In this document: piece by piece, positions 1 to 5,521 of the stretch | How the letters are laid out: each line of letters starts with the position of its first letter | How positions within the stretch are numbered: the first letter of the stretch is position 1 | NCBI GenBank assembly: GCA_029239415.1 | Contig: JAQZAY010000256.1 | Coordinates: forward strand, 1-5,521 | Source of the DNA: Pseudomonas sp. | Lineage (GTDB): Bacteria; Pseudomonadota; Gammaproteobacteria; Pseudomonadales; Pseudomonadaceae | Reading direction: 5' to 3' | DNA length: 5,521 nt | The notes under the pieces: model-generated | The model's database searches: none | What the model was told of the DNA's origin: nothing | Seen by the model: only the letters and a program-made list of their open reading frames with translations | Program-made: the position numbers and the translations under genes

Positions 1-127
1 CGCCGTGGGCCGCATGGAAGGCAAGATCGAAGCGCTGACCGGCCAGGTCGAGCGCCTGACCGAAAAGGTCACCACCCAGAGCGAAGAGATCGCCCGGCTG
101 CGGCCGCGCATGGGAGGCAGCGCCTGA
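1..127 (+). CDS. C-terminal end of an unidentified, probably phage-related protein (partial)
   Basis: An open frame enters from the left edge (first full codon at base 2) and stops at TGA 125-127, giving the last 41 residues. They read as an amphipathic coiled coil: hydrophobic residues (I, L, V, L) recur at heptad-like spacing between charged and polar residues, in a stretch beginning MEGKIEALTGQVERLTEKV. The tail is short and basic-glycine rich (RPRMGGSA). Codon use is GC-rich like the lysis genes downstream. Its place just before a lysis cassette suggests a late phage or tailocin gene, for example a tail, holin-associated or regulatory protein, but the family cannot be told from this fragment. 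The reading frame is certain as far as it goes; the function is unknown. Confidence 0.6.
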   Translation, partial: AVGRMEGKIEALTGQVERLTEKVTTQSEEIARLRPRMGGSA

Positions 128-183
128 TGGACCGATGTGCATTGCCGATGGCTGATGCTGAGATTCTCAGCCCAAGCCGACGT

Positions 184-393
184 TCAGCCTCTTCCATGAA
201 CAAGATCACCCAGTTGATGGATCACTTCCTTCATGGTCGGGCGTCGGTCATAGCAACCTGGCTGGTTCAAGGGGTAGGTATCACACGAAAGCGCGTTCGC
301 GCTGGTTGAATCTTCCCCATATCCGCCGGAATAGTGACTGCAACCCGCCATCAAGCAGCTCGCGATTCCAAGTGCAAAGAATCCCTTTCTCAT
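184..393 (-). CDS. small putative outer-membrane lipoprotein in the phage lysis region
   Basis: This is a 69-residue protein with a textbook lipoprotein signal: basic MRK start, hydrophobic core (residues 4-15) and lipobox LMAGC with the lipidated cysteine at position 18. Serine at +2 argues for sorting to the outer membrane. The mature part has only about 52 residues, starting with a Gly/Ser/Tyr-rich linker. It carries two further cysteines (37 and 47) that could form a disulfide in the periplasm, and it ends in a short possible helix (residues 53-66). A strong Shine-Dalgarno AAGGAGG (400-406) sits six bases before the ATG. The gene runs against its phage-like neighbours in a stretch of visibly lower GC, as expected of an independently transcribed lysogenic-conversion gene (moron). 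No family is recognised. A role in superinfection exclusion, like known phage lipoproteins that block receptors, is conjecture. Confidence 0.72.
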   Translation of the reverse strand: MRKGFFALGIASCLMAGCSHYSGGYGEDSTSANALSCDTYPLNQPGCYDRRPTMKEVIHQLGDLVHGRG

Positions 394-399
394 AACCCG

Positions 400-406
400 C
401 CTCCTT
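400..406 (-). promoter_or_regulatory. strong ribosome binding site of the small lipoprotein gene
   Basis: On the minus strand AAGGAGG lies six bases before the ATG at 391-393. This near-perfect anti-16S match is the main reason, with the signal peptide, to take the short antisense frame as a real gene. Confidence 0.7.
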
Positions 407-453
407 CTCGATGAGTAGAGATTGGACGAGCCCGCCTATGAAAAGACACATCA

Positions 454-475
454 GCCCGCCCCGCGCGGACTTTTT
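454..475 (+). terminator. Rho-independent terminator-like hairpin ahead of the lysis genes
   Basis: GCCCGC (454-459) can pair with GCGGAC (465-470) across a five-base loop, with one C-A mismatch, and is followed at once by five Ts (471-475). It could end transcription of the upstream late gene or dampen entry into the lysis genes, which begin 18 bases further on. The mismatch makes the stem imperfect, and no RNA data are available. Confidence 0.45.
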
Positions 476-493
476 CACATCTGGAGAACACCC

Positions 494-937
494 ATGACCG
501 CACGCGGCATTCGCAACAACAACCCCGGCAACATCGACTACAACCCCCGCAACGCCTGGGTCGGCCAGCTTGGCCTGGAGGAGGGCGTGGCCAACCCGCG
601 CTTCGCCCGCTTCGACTCCCCCGAGAACGGCATCCGCGCCCTGGGCAAGCTGCTGATCAACTACCGCGGCAAGGACGGCCTGCCCGGTGTCGGCGGGCCG
701 GGCATCGACACGGTACTCGAGACCATCGCCCGCTGGGCGCCGAGCAACGAGAACGATACCCAGGCCTATGCCCAGGCCGTGGCCACGCGTCTCGGGGGGC
801 ATCCCATGGCACCGATCGACATCCAGGATCCCGTCACCCTGCGCGGTATGGTGCTGGGCATCATCGTCCATGAGAACGGCGGCAACCCGTACCTGCCGTC
901 GGTCATCGACGAAGGTGTACGACGGGCGCTGGCATGA
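494..937 (+). CDS. putative phage endolysin / peptidoglycan-degrading virion-type protein
   Basis: This 147-residue soluble protein begins MTARGIRNNNPGNIDY. The RGIRNNNPGNI signature, followed by W22-V-G and by FARFDSPENGIRAL (residues 37-50), is typical of phage proteins annotated as lysozyme-like or 'structural protein P5'-like, which are thought to cut peptidoglycan. Further conserved-looking blocks are the WAP..END..Y segment around residue 90 and the HENGG motif near residue 130. There is no signal peptide or membrane segment, so release would need a holin. The start at 494 is preferred over an in-frame TTG at 422 because GGAG (483-486) lies seven bases upstream, the family motif starts at residue 4, and the extension would run through a terminator-like hairpin. 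The stop overlaps the next start (ATGA), so it is co-translated with the spanin gene. The catalytic residue is not identified. Confidence 0.8.
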   Translation: MTARGIRNNNPGNIDYNPRNAWVGQLGLEEGVANPRFARFDSPENGIRALGKLLINYRGKDGLPGVGGPGIDTVLETIARWAPSNENDTQAYAQAVATRLGGHPMAPIDIQDPVTLRGMVLGIIVHENGGNPYLPSVIDEGVRRALA

Positions 938-1470
938 CCTGGCCAGTACGGACTGTTCTGCTGGCACTGGTGTTGACGTCCTGCTGGGGCGCTTACCAGC
1001 ACGGTCGATCGGTGGCACGCGCCGAGGCTCAGGCTGCCTGGGCGCGGCGCGACAGCGATGATCGCTTGGCCGAGGTCCGGGGCCAGCGCGAGGCGCGCCA
1101 GGAAGAACGACGACGCGCCCAGGCGCAGGAGGAGGCGAGGGCCCATGCACACGAACAACACCAGGTGGCTGACGCTGGCGCTGCTGGCGCCGATGCTGCT
1201 GGCCAGCGCTTGCAGCACGCCGCCGACCAGTTCGCCACCATCGTCCGTTGCCCCGGCACGGATTCCGCCGCTGTCGCCCGAGGCCAGGCAGCCACCCGCG
1301 CTGCCCTGGTGCTCTCCGACTTGCTCGCACGGGCTGATGCGCGAGCGGGAGAATTGGCGAGGGCGTATGACCAGGCTCGAGTAGCAGGGCTGCAATGCGC
1401 TCGGGAATATGACGGGTTGAGCGAGTTTCACTCAAGTCACTTCAAGAGCGGCGGTTTCGACCGATCCTGA
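934..1470 (+). CDS. Rz-like inner-membrane spanin (DUF2514-type lysis protein)
   Basis: This 178-residue protein has a single N-terminal membrane segment (about residues 6-21) and then a long region rich in Ala, Arg, Glu and Gln (about 25-80) predicted to be coiled coil in the periplasm. The second half ends with an ARADARAGELARAYDQAR-type segment and LQCAREYDGL, a pattern I associate with DUF2514 phage lysis proteins of Pseudomonas. Such i-spanins pair with an Rz1 lipoprotein and disrupt the outer membrane in the last step of lysis. The ATG overlaps the endolysin stop by four bases and has only a weak Shine-Dalgarno, so translational coupling is likely. A complete Rz1-like frame is nested inside, which strongly supports the assignment. 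The DUF assignment is from memory of the pattern, not from a search. Confidence 0.8.
   Translation: MTWPVRTVLLALVLTSCWGAYQHGRSVARAEAQAAWARRDSDDRLAEVRGQREARQEERRRAQAQEEARAHAHEQHQVADAGAAGADAAGQRLQHAADQFATIVRCPGTDSAAVARGQAATRAALVLSDLLARADARAGELARAYDQARVAGLQCAREYDGLSEFHSSHFKSGGFDRS
1127..1135 (+). promoter_or_regulatory. ribosome binding site of the nested Rz1-like gene
   Basis: AGGAGGAGG lies inside the Rz coding sequence, nine bases before the ATG at 1145. In the Rz frame these bases encode part of the Gln/Glu-rich coiled coil. They give the internal start its own strong Shine-Dalgarno and fix the Rz1 start at 1145 rather than at an upstream in-frame ATG at 1058. Confidence 0.6.
1145..1384 (+). 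CDS. Rz1-like outer-membrane spanin lipoprotein nested within the Rz gene
   Basis: This 79-residue protein is read in the +1 frame relative to Rz and lies wholly inside it. After a short polar start (MHTNNTR) there is a hydrophobic signal (residues 8-22) ending LLASAC, so Cys23 is the likely lipidated residue; the -3 position is Ala rather than the usual Leu. The mature 57 residues contain 12 prolines, with segments such as STPPTSSPPSS and ARIPPLSPEARQPP, the hallmark of Rz1 proteins. Two further cysteines (56 and 60) could make disulfides in or between monomers. The C-terminus is charged (MRERENWRGRMTRLE), where o-spanins commonly contact the i-spanin. Signal, proline richness and nested position fit the classic Rz/Rz1 arrangement. 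Such overlapping genes are often missed by automatic annotation. Confidence 0.8.
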   Translation: MHTNNTRWLTLALLAPMLLASACSTPPTSSPPSSVAPARIPPLSPEARQPPALPWCSPTCSHGLMRERENWRGRMTRLE

Positions 1471-1601
1471 TGCACTCAGAAGCAAAGGCTATCGTTTGAT
1501 TCTAGAGGACGTGGTTTTACAGGCTTCCAGGACCAACTGCGGCACAGGGGCCGCTCCAGAAAGATCGCGCCCGTTTGCCAGGTCAGCAGTGTGGTCCAGC
1601 G
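1471..1601. other. intergenic stretch after the lysis genes, no gene seen
   Basis: I see no convincing gene in this short region. It holds one small inverted repeat, GCGGC-ACAGGG-GCCGC (1539-1554), without a following T tract on either strand. As the last phage-type gene ends here and host-type genes follow, the end of the prophage or tailocin cluster could lie here, but no attachment core can be recognised without the other end. Confidence 0.4.
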
Positions 1602-1629
1602 TGTGGGAGCAGGCAAGCCCGCGCCCACA
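1602..1629. repeat. REP-like palindromic element / intergenic hairpin
   Basis: TGTGGG (1602-1607) pairs exactly with CCCACA (1624-1629). The pairing continues inward with mismatches (GC/GC, then GG/CC) to a small loop near CAAG. The whole resembles the TGTGGGAGC...GCCCGC repeats scattered between genes in Pseudomonas genomes. It sits between the Rz gene and the convergent small gene, whose stop is 23 bases away, and could serve as a transcription barrier or mRNA stabiliser for both. There is no T run, so a classical terminator is unlikely. Only one copy is in the window, so repeat status rests on resemblance. Confidence 0.5.
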
Positions 1630-1651
1630 GGCCAATGACCGGGATGAGCTG

Positions 1652-1864
1652 TCAGATGGCGCCATCGCCCGGATTCGGCCCGTCCCTGTCATCCACGTCG
1701 TACTTGCGCGTATTCGGGTCACGGGTGTTCTCGGCCGGGTGCCGCGAATCGACCGTGGACTCGACATGCGTTTCGGAAGTGGGATCGAACCCGGTTTCAT
1801 TGTCGGTCGCGCCTGCCTTGCCTTTTTGCGAGATGTTGCCGGGTGCGTTGGGGTTGATGTCCAT
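1652..1864 (-). CDS. small hydrophilic, probably disordered protein of unknown function
   Basis: This 70-residue protein starts MDINPNAPGNISQKGKAG. It is rich in Asp, Asn, Gly, Pro, Thr and Glu, with no Cys or Trp, one Tyr and almost no hydrophobic stretches, so it is expected to be soluble and intrinsically disordered. No signal peptide or domain is seen. The internal ATG at 1862-1864 is chosen over a start at 1990 because TGGAGG (1870-1875) lies five bases upstream and the upstream extension is basic and unlike the rest. Small proteins of this kind occur as hypothetical proteins in Pseudomonas and are sometimes linked to stress, but I cannot name a family. It is transcribed away from the 439-residue gene and towards the spanin gene. 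Confidence 0.68.
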   Translation of the reverse strand: MDINPNAPGNISQKGKAGATDNETGFDPTSETHVESTVDSRHPAENTRDPNTRKYDVDDRDGPNPGDGAI

Positions 1865-2211
1865 GACGGCCTCCAGTGAACGGCGCAGGGGGATCCGCGC
1901 GTTCAACTTGGAACCACGCTCAACGGTTAAGTGCCCTTGTGTTGATCGACGGTGGGCGTTGGACAGTGCCGGTCGAAGGTAAAAACCCATGTCCTTCAGC
2001 CCCTTTGGTGACTCGACACAAAGATGATTGACGGCACCCGTCCATCGGCTTTGTCTCTATCTTGCTTCCGCTTTTCCTCGCCCGACGTAGGGCATTTCCC
2101 AAAGATCGTCCCGGCGGCCTGTTTGCATTGTGTAGCCGGCTGACGCTGCCTAGGCTTCGTTCCACCCAGCCCCCTGGGAACATCGATCACTGGAACACGA
2201 AGAGGCACACC
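1865..2211. other. divergent intergenic region, 347 bases, presumed promoters for both flanking genes
   Basis: I see no convincing gene here; open frames crossing it lack ribosome sites and protein-like composition. It must hold the promoters of the minus-strand small gene and of the plus-strand 439-residue gene. Weak candidates only: CACTTAA on the minus strand (1927-1933), which resembles the -10 element used by the stationary-phase sigma factor RpoS, and TTGTGT-17 bases-TAGGCT on the plus strand (2128-2156). The 8-base palindrome AGCCGGCT (2134-2141) lies within the latter but is too short to call an operator. Base composition is more mixed than in the coding sequence on the right. Confidence 0.4.
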
Positions 2212-3531
2212 ATGGCCGTCCGGTTGGACTTTCACACCACAGACCCCGAACAGATCGCATTGGCCAAACGCTATTGGGCGATGGACGAGGAGGGCCTGTT
2301 CCTGGAGCGGGTGCGTGACCTGCTGCCGTTTCGCGAGGTGACCCAGGCCGGTAGCCTGGCGGCCTACCTGCGCACGTTCTGCGAGGCCTATGATGAAAAC
2401 CAGGCATGCCCTCGCTGCGACGGGCCTGTGCGGATCAAGGGGCGCAGCGAGGCACGCCGGACGTACCAGCCTGCCCGCACGGGCTGCCCTGATTGCCAGG
2501 CGCGTGAGCACCTCGCGCGCCTTCAGCGCGAAGCCGAGGAGCGCACCGCCCTGACCCAGAAGCTGGCGCCTTACCTCGAGCACCTGCAGACCCATACCGT
2601 GTGTTACGCCGAGCTGCCGGACGATGTGGTCCTGGTGCTCCAGGCCATCCGCGCCCTGATCGGCCCACGTTTGAGCCAGGGAACGTTCACCCGCGCGGAC
2701 TGCAGCGAGCTGACCGCCCTGGGCGCGGATGACTTCATCGATCGGTTGTGCGAACAGGGCGTGCTGCTGGACGATCCCACGGTCATGCCCAGTGCCTATT
2801 TCCTGAAAGGGGACCAGGTGTGGGTCAAGAAGCACCAGGCGCGCTATCGGCTGTCGCCCGACGCTGACCTGGGTCGCTCCGAGCAGGCGCTCGACGCCCT
2901 GATGGACCGCACCCTGTGCGACACGCAGGCGCTGACGCGTCTGTGGTTGGACTATGCCACCCAGGATGTACTGCGCTATCTGCAAGGGCAGTGCGACGTG
3001 CACAACCTGGTGCCAGAACCTGAGGCTGTCGACAAGCTGGTCGGTACGATCCGCCAGGCCCTGCACACCTACAGCGTGGCCCAGGTCTGGGCCATGAGCT
3101 GGAAGATCGTTCGGGATGCCGCGGCACTGGCCAGCCGCAGCTACTACAACCACGCCAAGGCGGCGGCGACATTGCCCGGCAAGCTGCGCAAGCAACTGGA
3201 GCTCGCCGAACCCAGCCATATACTGCGCAACCACTGGTCACGACCGGAACCGCACATCGCAGGTGCACTGGGCATGGTGTTCCTGGCACGCTTCGACATT
3301 GATGAGTACAGCACGGGTGATCAGGTGCTGGCGCTGTTCGCACAGCTGGGCCAGCGTGGTGAGCCCGAGGCTCGGCTGGAGGCCCTGGCCATCCGGTTCG
3401 TCACCGCCAGCCTGGCGCGTGCCACCGTACCCGCTGCCTTGCAGGCGTTCGCCGAGCATATCCGCGCCGGCCTGGAGGTGGAGGAGGCCTTGACGCAGAC
3501 CATGCGGCGGCAGCCTGACGTGTTTGGCTGA
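2212..3531 (+). CDS. uncharacterised 439-residue protein with a four-cysteine zinc-ribbon-like motif
   Basis: I do not recognise a named family. After an N-terminal region of about 60 residues come CPRC (66-69) and CPDC (92-95), 22 residues apart, a spacing that suits a zinc ribbon or rubredoxin-like knuckle pair. A charged helical stretch (96-125) may be coiled coil. Residues 138-205 look like a winged helix: helix, FTRADCSEL, ADDFIDRLCEQGVL, then a short strand pair ending YFLKGDQVWV. The rest (about 220-439) is mostly helical, with a conspicuous block around 290-330 (VWAMSWKIVRDAA, then NHAKAAATLPGKLRK). No signal peptide or membrane segment is seen, so it is probably cytoplasmic. The ATG at 2212 is chosen over an upstream frame start because AGAGG (2201-2205) lies six bases before it and the extension is not protein-like. 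It is monocistronic and converges on the sensor kinase gene. Nucleic-acid binding is inference from the motifs. Confidence 0.82.
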   Translation: MAVRLDFHTTDPEQIALAKRYWAMDEEGLFLERVRDLLPFREVTQAGSLAAYLRTFCEAYDENQACPRCDGPVRIKGRSEARRTYQPARTGCPDCQAREHLARLQREAEERTALTQKLAPYLEHLQTHTVCYAELPDDVVLVLQAIRALIGPRLSQGTFTRADCSELTALGADDFIDRLCEQGVLLDDPTVMPSAYFLKGDQVWVKKHQARYRLSPDADLGRSEQALDALMDRTLCDTQALTRLWLDYATQDVLRYLQGQCDVHNLVPEPEAVDKLVGTIRQALHTYSVAQVWAMSWKIVRDAAALASRSYYNHAKAAATLPGKLRKQLELAEPSHILRNHWSRPEPHIAGALGMVFLARFDIDEYSTGDQVLALFAQLGQRGEPEARLEALAIRFVTASLARATVPAALQAFAEHIRAGLEVEEALTQTMRRQPDVFG

Positions 3532-3550
3532 TGCAGCAGGCACGTCGGTC

Positions 3551-4909
3551 TCAGACCTGCGGCCATTCGAGAACGAACGTGGTCCAACCTGCCTCGCAGT
3601 GCGCCCGGACGTGTCCACCATGGGCCTGAACGATGGAGCGGGTGATGGCCAGGCCCAGTCCGGCGTGCTCCTGCTGACCCTCCCGGCGCGCCGGGTCGAC
3701 ACGGTAGAAACGGTCGAATACATGCGGCAGTCGATCGGCCGGGATCGCCGGGCCGGTGTTGGCGATGCGTACGCGTGACAGGTCGTCGACGCTGTCCACC
3801 GTCACCACGACCTGCCCCTGGGCGGGCGTGAAGCGCAGAGCATTGTCCAGCACGTTGGAGAACGCCCGGCGCAGCATGGACCGATCGCCCGTCATCTCGC
3901 CCTGTCCCGCCCGTCGCAGCTCGACCTCGCGCTCCTCGGCCAGGGGGGCGTAGAACTCCAGCAGCGCATCCAGCTCCTCGTGCAGCGCCAGTGGCTGACG
4001 CTGAGGCAGCAGCAGGCCATGGTCCGACTTGGCCAGGTACAGCAGGTCGTTGACCAGTTGCGCCATCCATTGCAGCTCTTCCAGGTTGCCGTGCAGCGCT
4101 TCGCGGTAGGTTTCCAGGGATCGCGGCCGCGACAGCGTGACCTGGGTATGGGTCAGCAGGTTCGACAGAGGGGTGCGCAGTTCGTGGGCGATGTCGGCGG
4201 AGAACCCGGACAGGCGTTCGAACGCGTTTTCCAGGCGCGCCAACATGGCGTTCACCGCCTCGGCCAGGCGGGCCAGTTCTTCGGGCAGGTGCGCCGCCGG
4301 CAAGCGTGTGGTCAGCGAGTGGGCCGATACGCCGGCGGCGATCCGTCCGATCTGGCGCAAGGGGCGCAGCCCGCGGCGTACGGCCCAGGCGCCCAGCAAC
4401 GCGGTGGCCAGCGCGGACAACCCGACCGTGAGCCAGATCAGGCGCTGCATGTGTTGCAGAAAGTGCTGGTGGTGCGTGATGTCCAACAGCAGCGTCACCT
4501 GGGGGGATGCCGCTTCGCTAGGGCGCAAGGGCGCGGCGAGGCTGCGGTAGTCGATACCGCCGGCGTGCAAGGTCGTCAGGCCCGCGCCGGCAGGCGTGGC
4601 GGGCAGGTCAGGGCGGCTGTCGAACCACGGCGTGCCATCGCTGGCCTGGATACGCAGGGCCAGTTCGGCCGGATGCCCCAGGGCCTGGCGCAGCGCCGGC
4701 AGGTAGGCGGCAAGATCCTCGGGCTGCTGCACGTTTGCCAGGCGGGTCACGATCGCGGTGAGACGAGGGGACAGCCACTGCTGGTCCAGCTCGATGAAGT
4801 GCTGTTCGCTGGCGCGGCTGAACAGCACGCCGGCCGTCAGCGACACCAGCGCGGTACAGGCGGCGAACAGCACGGCCAGGCGGCTGCCGAGGGACAGGCG
4901 ATGGCTCAA
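3551..4909 (-). CDS. heavy-metal (probably copper) sensor histidine kinase, CusS/CopS/CinS type
   Basis: This 452-residue inner-membrane kinase should sense metal in the periplasm and phosphorylate the response regulator encoded just upstream. Order: TM1 (about 9-30), periplasmic sensor (31-157), TM2 (158-177), HAMP (178-232), HisKA with the phosphoacceptor His242 in [15 protein letters not shown], then the ATPase domain with N box (N352, N356), NTGPAI (384-389), F box VFDRFYR (397-403) and G2 box GLGLA (417-421). The sensor domain has His37 just after TM1 and His146, 147, 149 and 153 just before TM2. From memory, His37 and His147 are the copper-sensing residues reported for P. putida CinS. 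The start is TTG (4907-4909), overlapping the regulator stop as TTGA, with GGAGG (4920-4924) ten bases upstream; no ATG or GTG gives a better start. All catalytic motifs are intact. The metal is inferred; silver, zinc or cadmium remain possible. Confidence 0.9.
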   Translation of the reverse strand: MSHRLSLGSRLAVLFAACTALVSLTAGVLFSRASEQHFIELDQQWLSPRLTAIVTRLANVQQPEDLAAYLPALRQALGHPAELALRIQASDGTPWFDSRPDLPATPAGAGLTTLHAGGIDYRSLAAPLRPSEAASPQVTLLLDITHHQHFLQHMQRLIWLTVGLSALATALLGAWAVRRGLRPLRQIGRIAAGVSAHSLTTRLPAAHLPEELARLAEAVNAMLARLENAFERLSGFSADIAHELRTPLSNLLTHTQVTLSRPRSLETYREALHGNLEELQWMAQLVNDLLYLAKSDHGLLLPQRQPLALHEELDALLEFYAPLAEEREVELRRAGQGEMTGDRSMLRRAFSNVLDNALRFTPAQGQVVVTVDSVDDLSRVRIANTGPAIPADRLPHVFDRFYRVDPARREGQQEHAGLGLAITRSIVQAHGGHVRAHCEAGWTTFVLEWPQV

Positions 4910-5521
4910 GACGCGCGTGCCTCCAGCACGTAGCCCATGCCACGCACGGTATGGATCAGCTTGTGTTCGTGCGGGTCGTCGATCTTGGCACGCAGGCGGC
5001 GAATGGCGACTTCGACCAGATTGGTGTCGCTGTCGAAATTCATGTCCCAGACCAGCGAGGCGATCAACGACTTGGGCAGCACCTCGCCCCGTCGACGCAA
5101 CAGCAGTTCGAGCAGCGCGAATTCCTTGGCGGTCAGCTCGACCCGCAGCCCTGCGCGTTCGACCCGGCGGCGGATCAGGTCAAGGCGCAGGTCGGCCAGG
5201 CTCAAGGAGGGTTCCTGGGTGGGGGTGCTGCCACGCCTGAGCAGGGTGCGCACCCGCGCCAGCAGTTCAGCGAAGGCGAAGGGCTTGACCAGGTAGTCAT
5301 CGGCACCCAGTTCCAGCCCGTGTACGCGGTCCTGCACCGCATCGCGCGCGGTCAGGAACAGCACGGGCGTTTCCAGCCCGGCGCCGCGCACGGCCTGGAG
5401 GATCTGCCAGCCGTCGCGCCCGGGCAGCATCACGTCGAGGATCAACAGGTCGTGTTCGCCGGTCAGGGCCAGGTGCAGGCCGGTGTCGCCGTCCTCTGCC
5501 AGGTCGGTGACGAAGCCCGCT
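4906..5521 (-). CDS. heavy-metal response regulator, OmpR/CopR/CusR family (N-terminus beyond the window)
   Basis: The window holds all but roughly the first 22 residues; the frame stays open to the right edge, beginning [15 protein letters not shown]. The receiver domain shows the phosphorylated Asp in [14 protein letters not shown], the switch Thr in FLTARD, and the Lys in LVKPFAF. A short linker leads to an OmpR-type winged-helix domain with [20 protein letters not shown], the recognition-helix region [18 protein letters not shown] and the terminal hairpin [12 protein letters not shown]. The close pattern match to CusR/CopR regulators and the paired kinase point to activation of metal-efflux or metal-binding genes, usually next to the operon and so probably beyond the right edge. 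An apparent TTG start at 5443-5445 is internal to the receiver domain and not the true start. The stop overlaps the kinase start by four bases. Confidence 0.92.
   Translation of the reverse strand, partial: AGFVTDLAEDGDTGLHLALTGEHDLLILDVMLPGRDGWQILQAVRGAGLETPVLFLTARDAVQDRVHGLELGADDYLVKPFAFAELLARVRTLLRRGSTPTQEPSLSLADLRLDLIRRRVERAGLRVELTAKEFALLELLLRRRGEVLPKSLIASLVWDMNFDSDTNLVEVAIRRLRAKIDDPHEHKLIHTVRGMGYVLEARAS

Noticed and set aside
157..171. Inverted repeat GCTGAG-ATT-CTCAGC as a terminator of the lipoprotein gene
   Set aside because: The stem is only six pairs and no T run follows on the minus strand, so termination is not supported.
127..309. 60-codon plus-strand frame after the first partial gene
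   Set aside because: It has no Shine-Dalgarno and no protein-like features, and it largely overlaps the better-supported antisense lipoprotein gene.
422..493. Upstream extension of the endolysin from a TTG start
   Set aside because: It lacks a good ribosome site, runs through the terminator-like hairpin, and precedes the conserved family start at residue 1 from 494.
281..1435. Long minus-strand open frame of 384 codons opposite the lysis genes
   Set aside because: It is a GC-rich shadow of the endolysin and spanin genes, very rich in Arg, Pro, Gly and Ala, without a ribosome site or recognisable domain, and it overlaps the well-supported lipoprotein.
2134..2141. Palindrome AGCCGGCT as an operator of the 439-residue gene
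   Set aside because: An 8-base GC-rich palindrome is expected by chance at this base composition and does not extend outward.
1996..3234. Minus-strand open frame of 412 codons opposite the zinc-ribbon gene
   Set aside because: It mirrors the codon pattern of the plus-strand gene, shows no family motif, and ends in low-quality sequence across the intergenic region.
3532..3560. Possible bidirectional terminator between the convergent zinc-ribbon and kinase genes
   Set aside because: GCAGG and CCTGC can pair (3536-3540 with 3556-3560), but the loop is long and no T tract follows on either strand.
3980..4933. Plus-strand open frame of 317 codons opposite the sensor kinase
   Set aside because: It is composed mainly of Gln, Gly, Arg and Ala, as expected of an antisense shadow, while the opposite strand encodes an intact kinase.

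Overview
The window looks like chromosomal DNA of a Pseudomonas species, most likely of the P. putida/fluorescens type. The grounds are GC-rich codon use, AGGAGG-type ribosome sites, a Pseudomonas-style REP-like hairpin and a CusS/CopS/CinS-type two-component system. This assignment is inference from sequence character, not from a database match.

Left third (1-1470): the end of a prophage or phage-tail-like (tailocin) late region. It opens with the coiled-coil C-terminus of an unidentified gene (1-127). Next comes a lower-GC stretch carrying a small lipoprotein gene on the opposite strand (184-393), placed like a phage 'moron'. A terminator-like hairpin (454-475) precedes a compact lysis cassette: a putative endolysin (494-937), an Rz-like inner-membrane spanin of the DUF2514 type (934-1470), and a complete Rz1-like outer-membrane spanin lipoprotein (1145-1384) nested in the Rz gene in the +1 frame. 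No holin is visible; it may lie upstream of the window.

Middle (1471-2211): a likely boundary between phage and host DNA. A REP-like hairpin (1602-1629) lies between the convergent Rz gene and a small gene for a 70-residue, hydrophilic, probably disordered protein on the minus strand (1652-1864). A 347-base divergent intergenic region follows.

Right half (2212-5521): a 439-residue protein I cannot assign to a named family, with a four-cysteine zinc-ribbon-like motif and a possible winged-helix segment (2212-3531). It converges, with a 19-base gap, on a minus-strand heavy-metal two-component operon: a sensor histidine kinase (3551-4909) and an OmpR-type response regulator (4906-5521, N-terminus beyond the window). 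Kinase and regulator overlap by four bases (TTGA) and should be translated together. The sensor domain has His37 and a His cluster around residue 147, which fits copper sensing. The metal-response target genes probably lie beyond the right edge.

The least explained items are the zinc-ribbon orphan protein and the antisense lipoprotein in the lysis region. No obviously new multi-gene system is visible.
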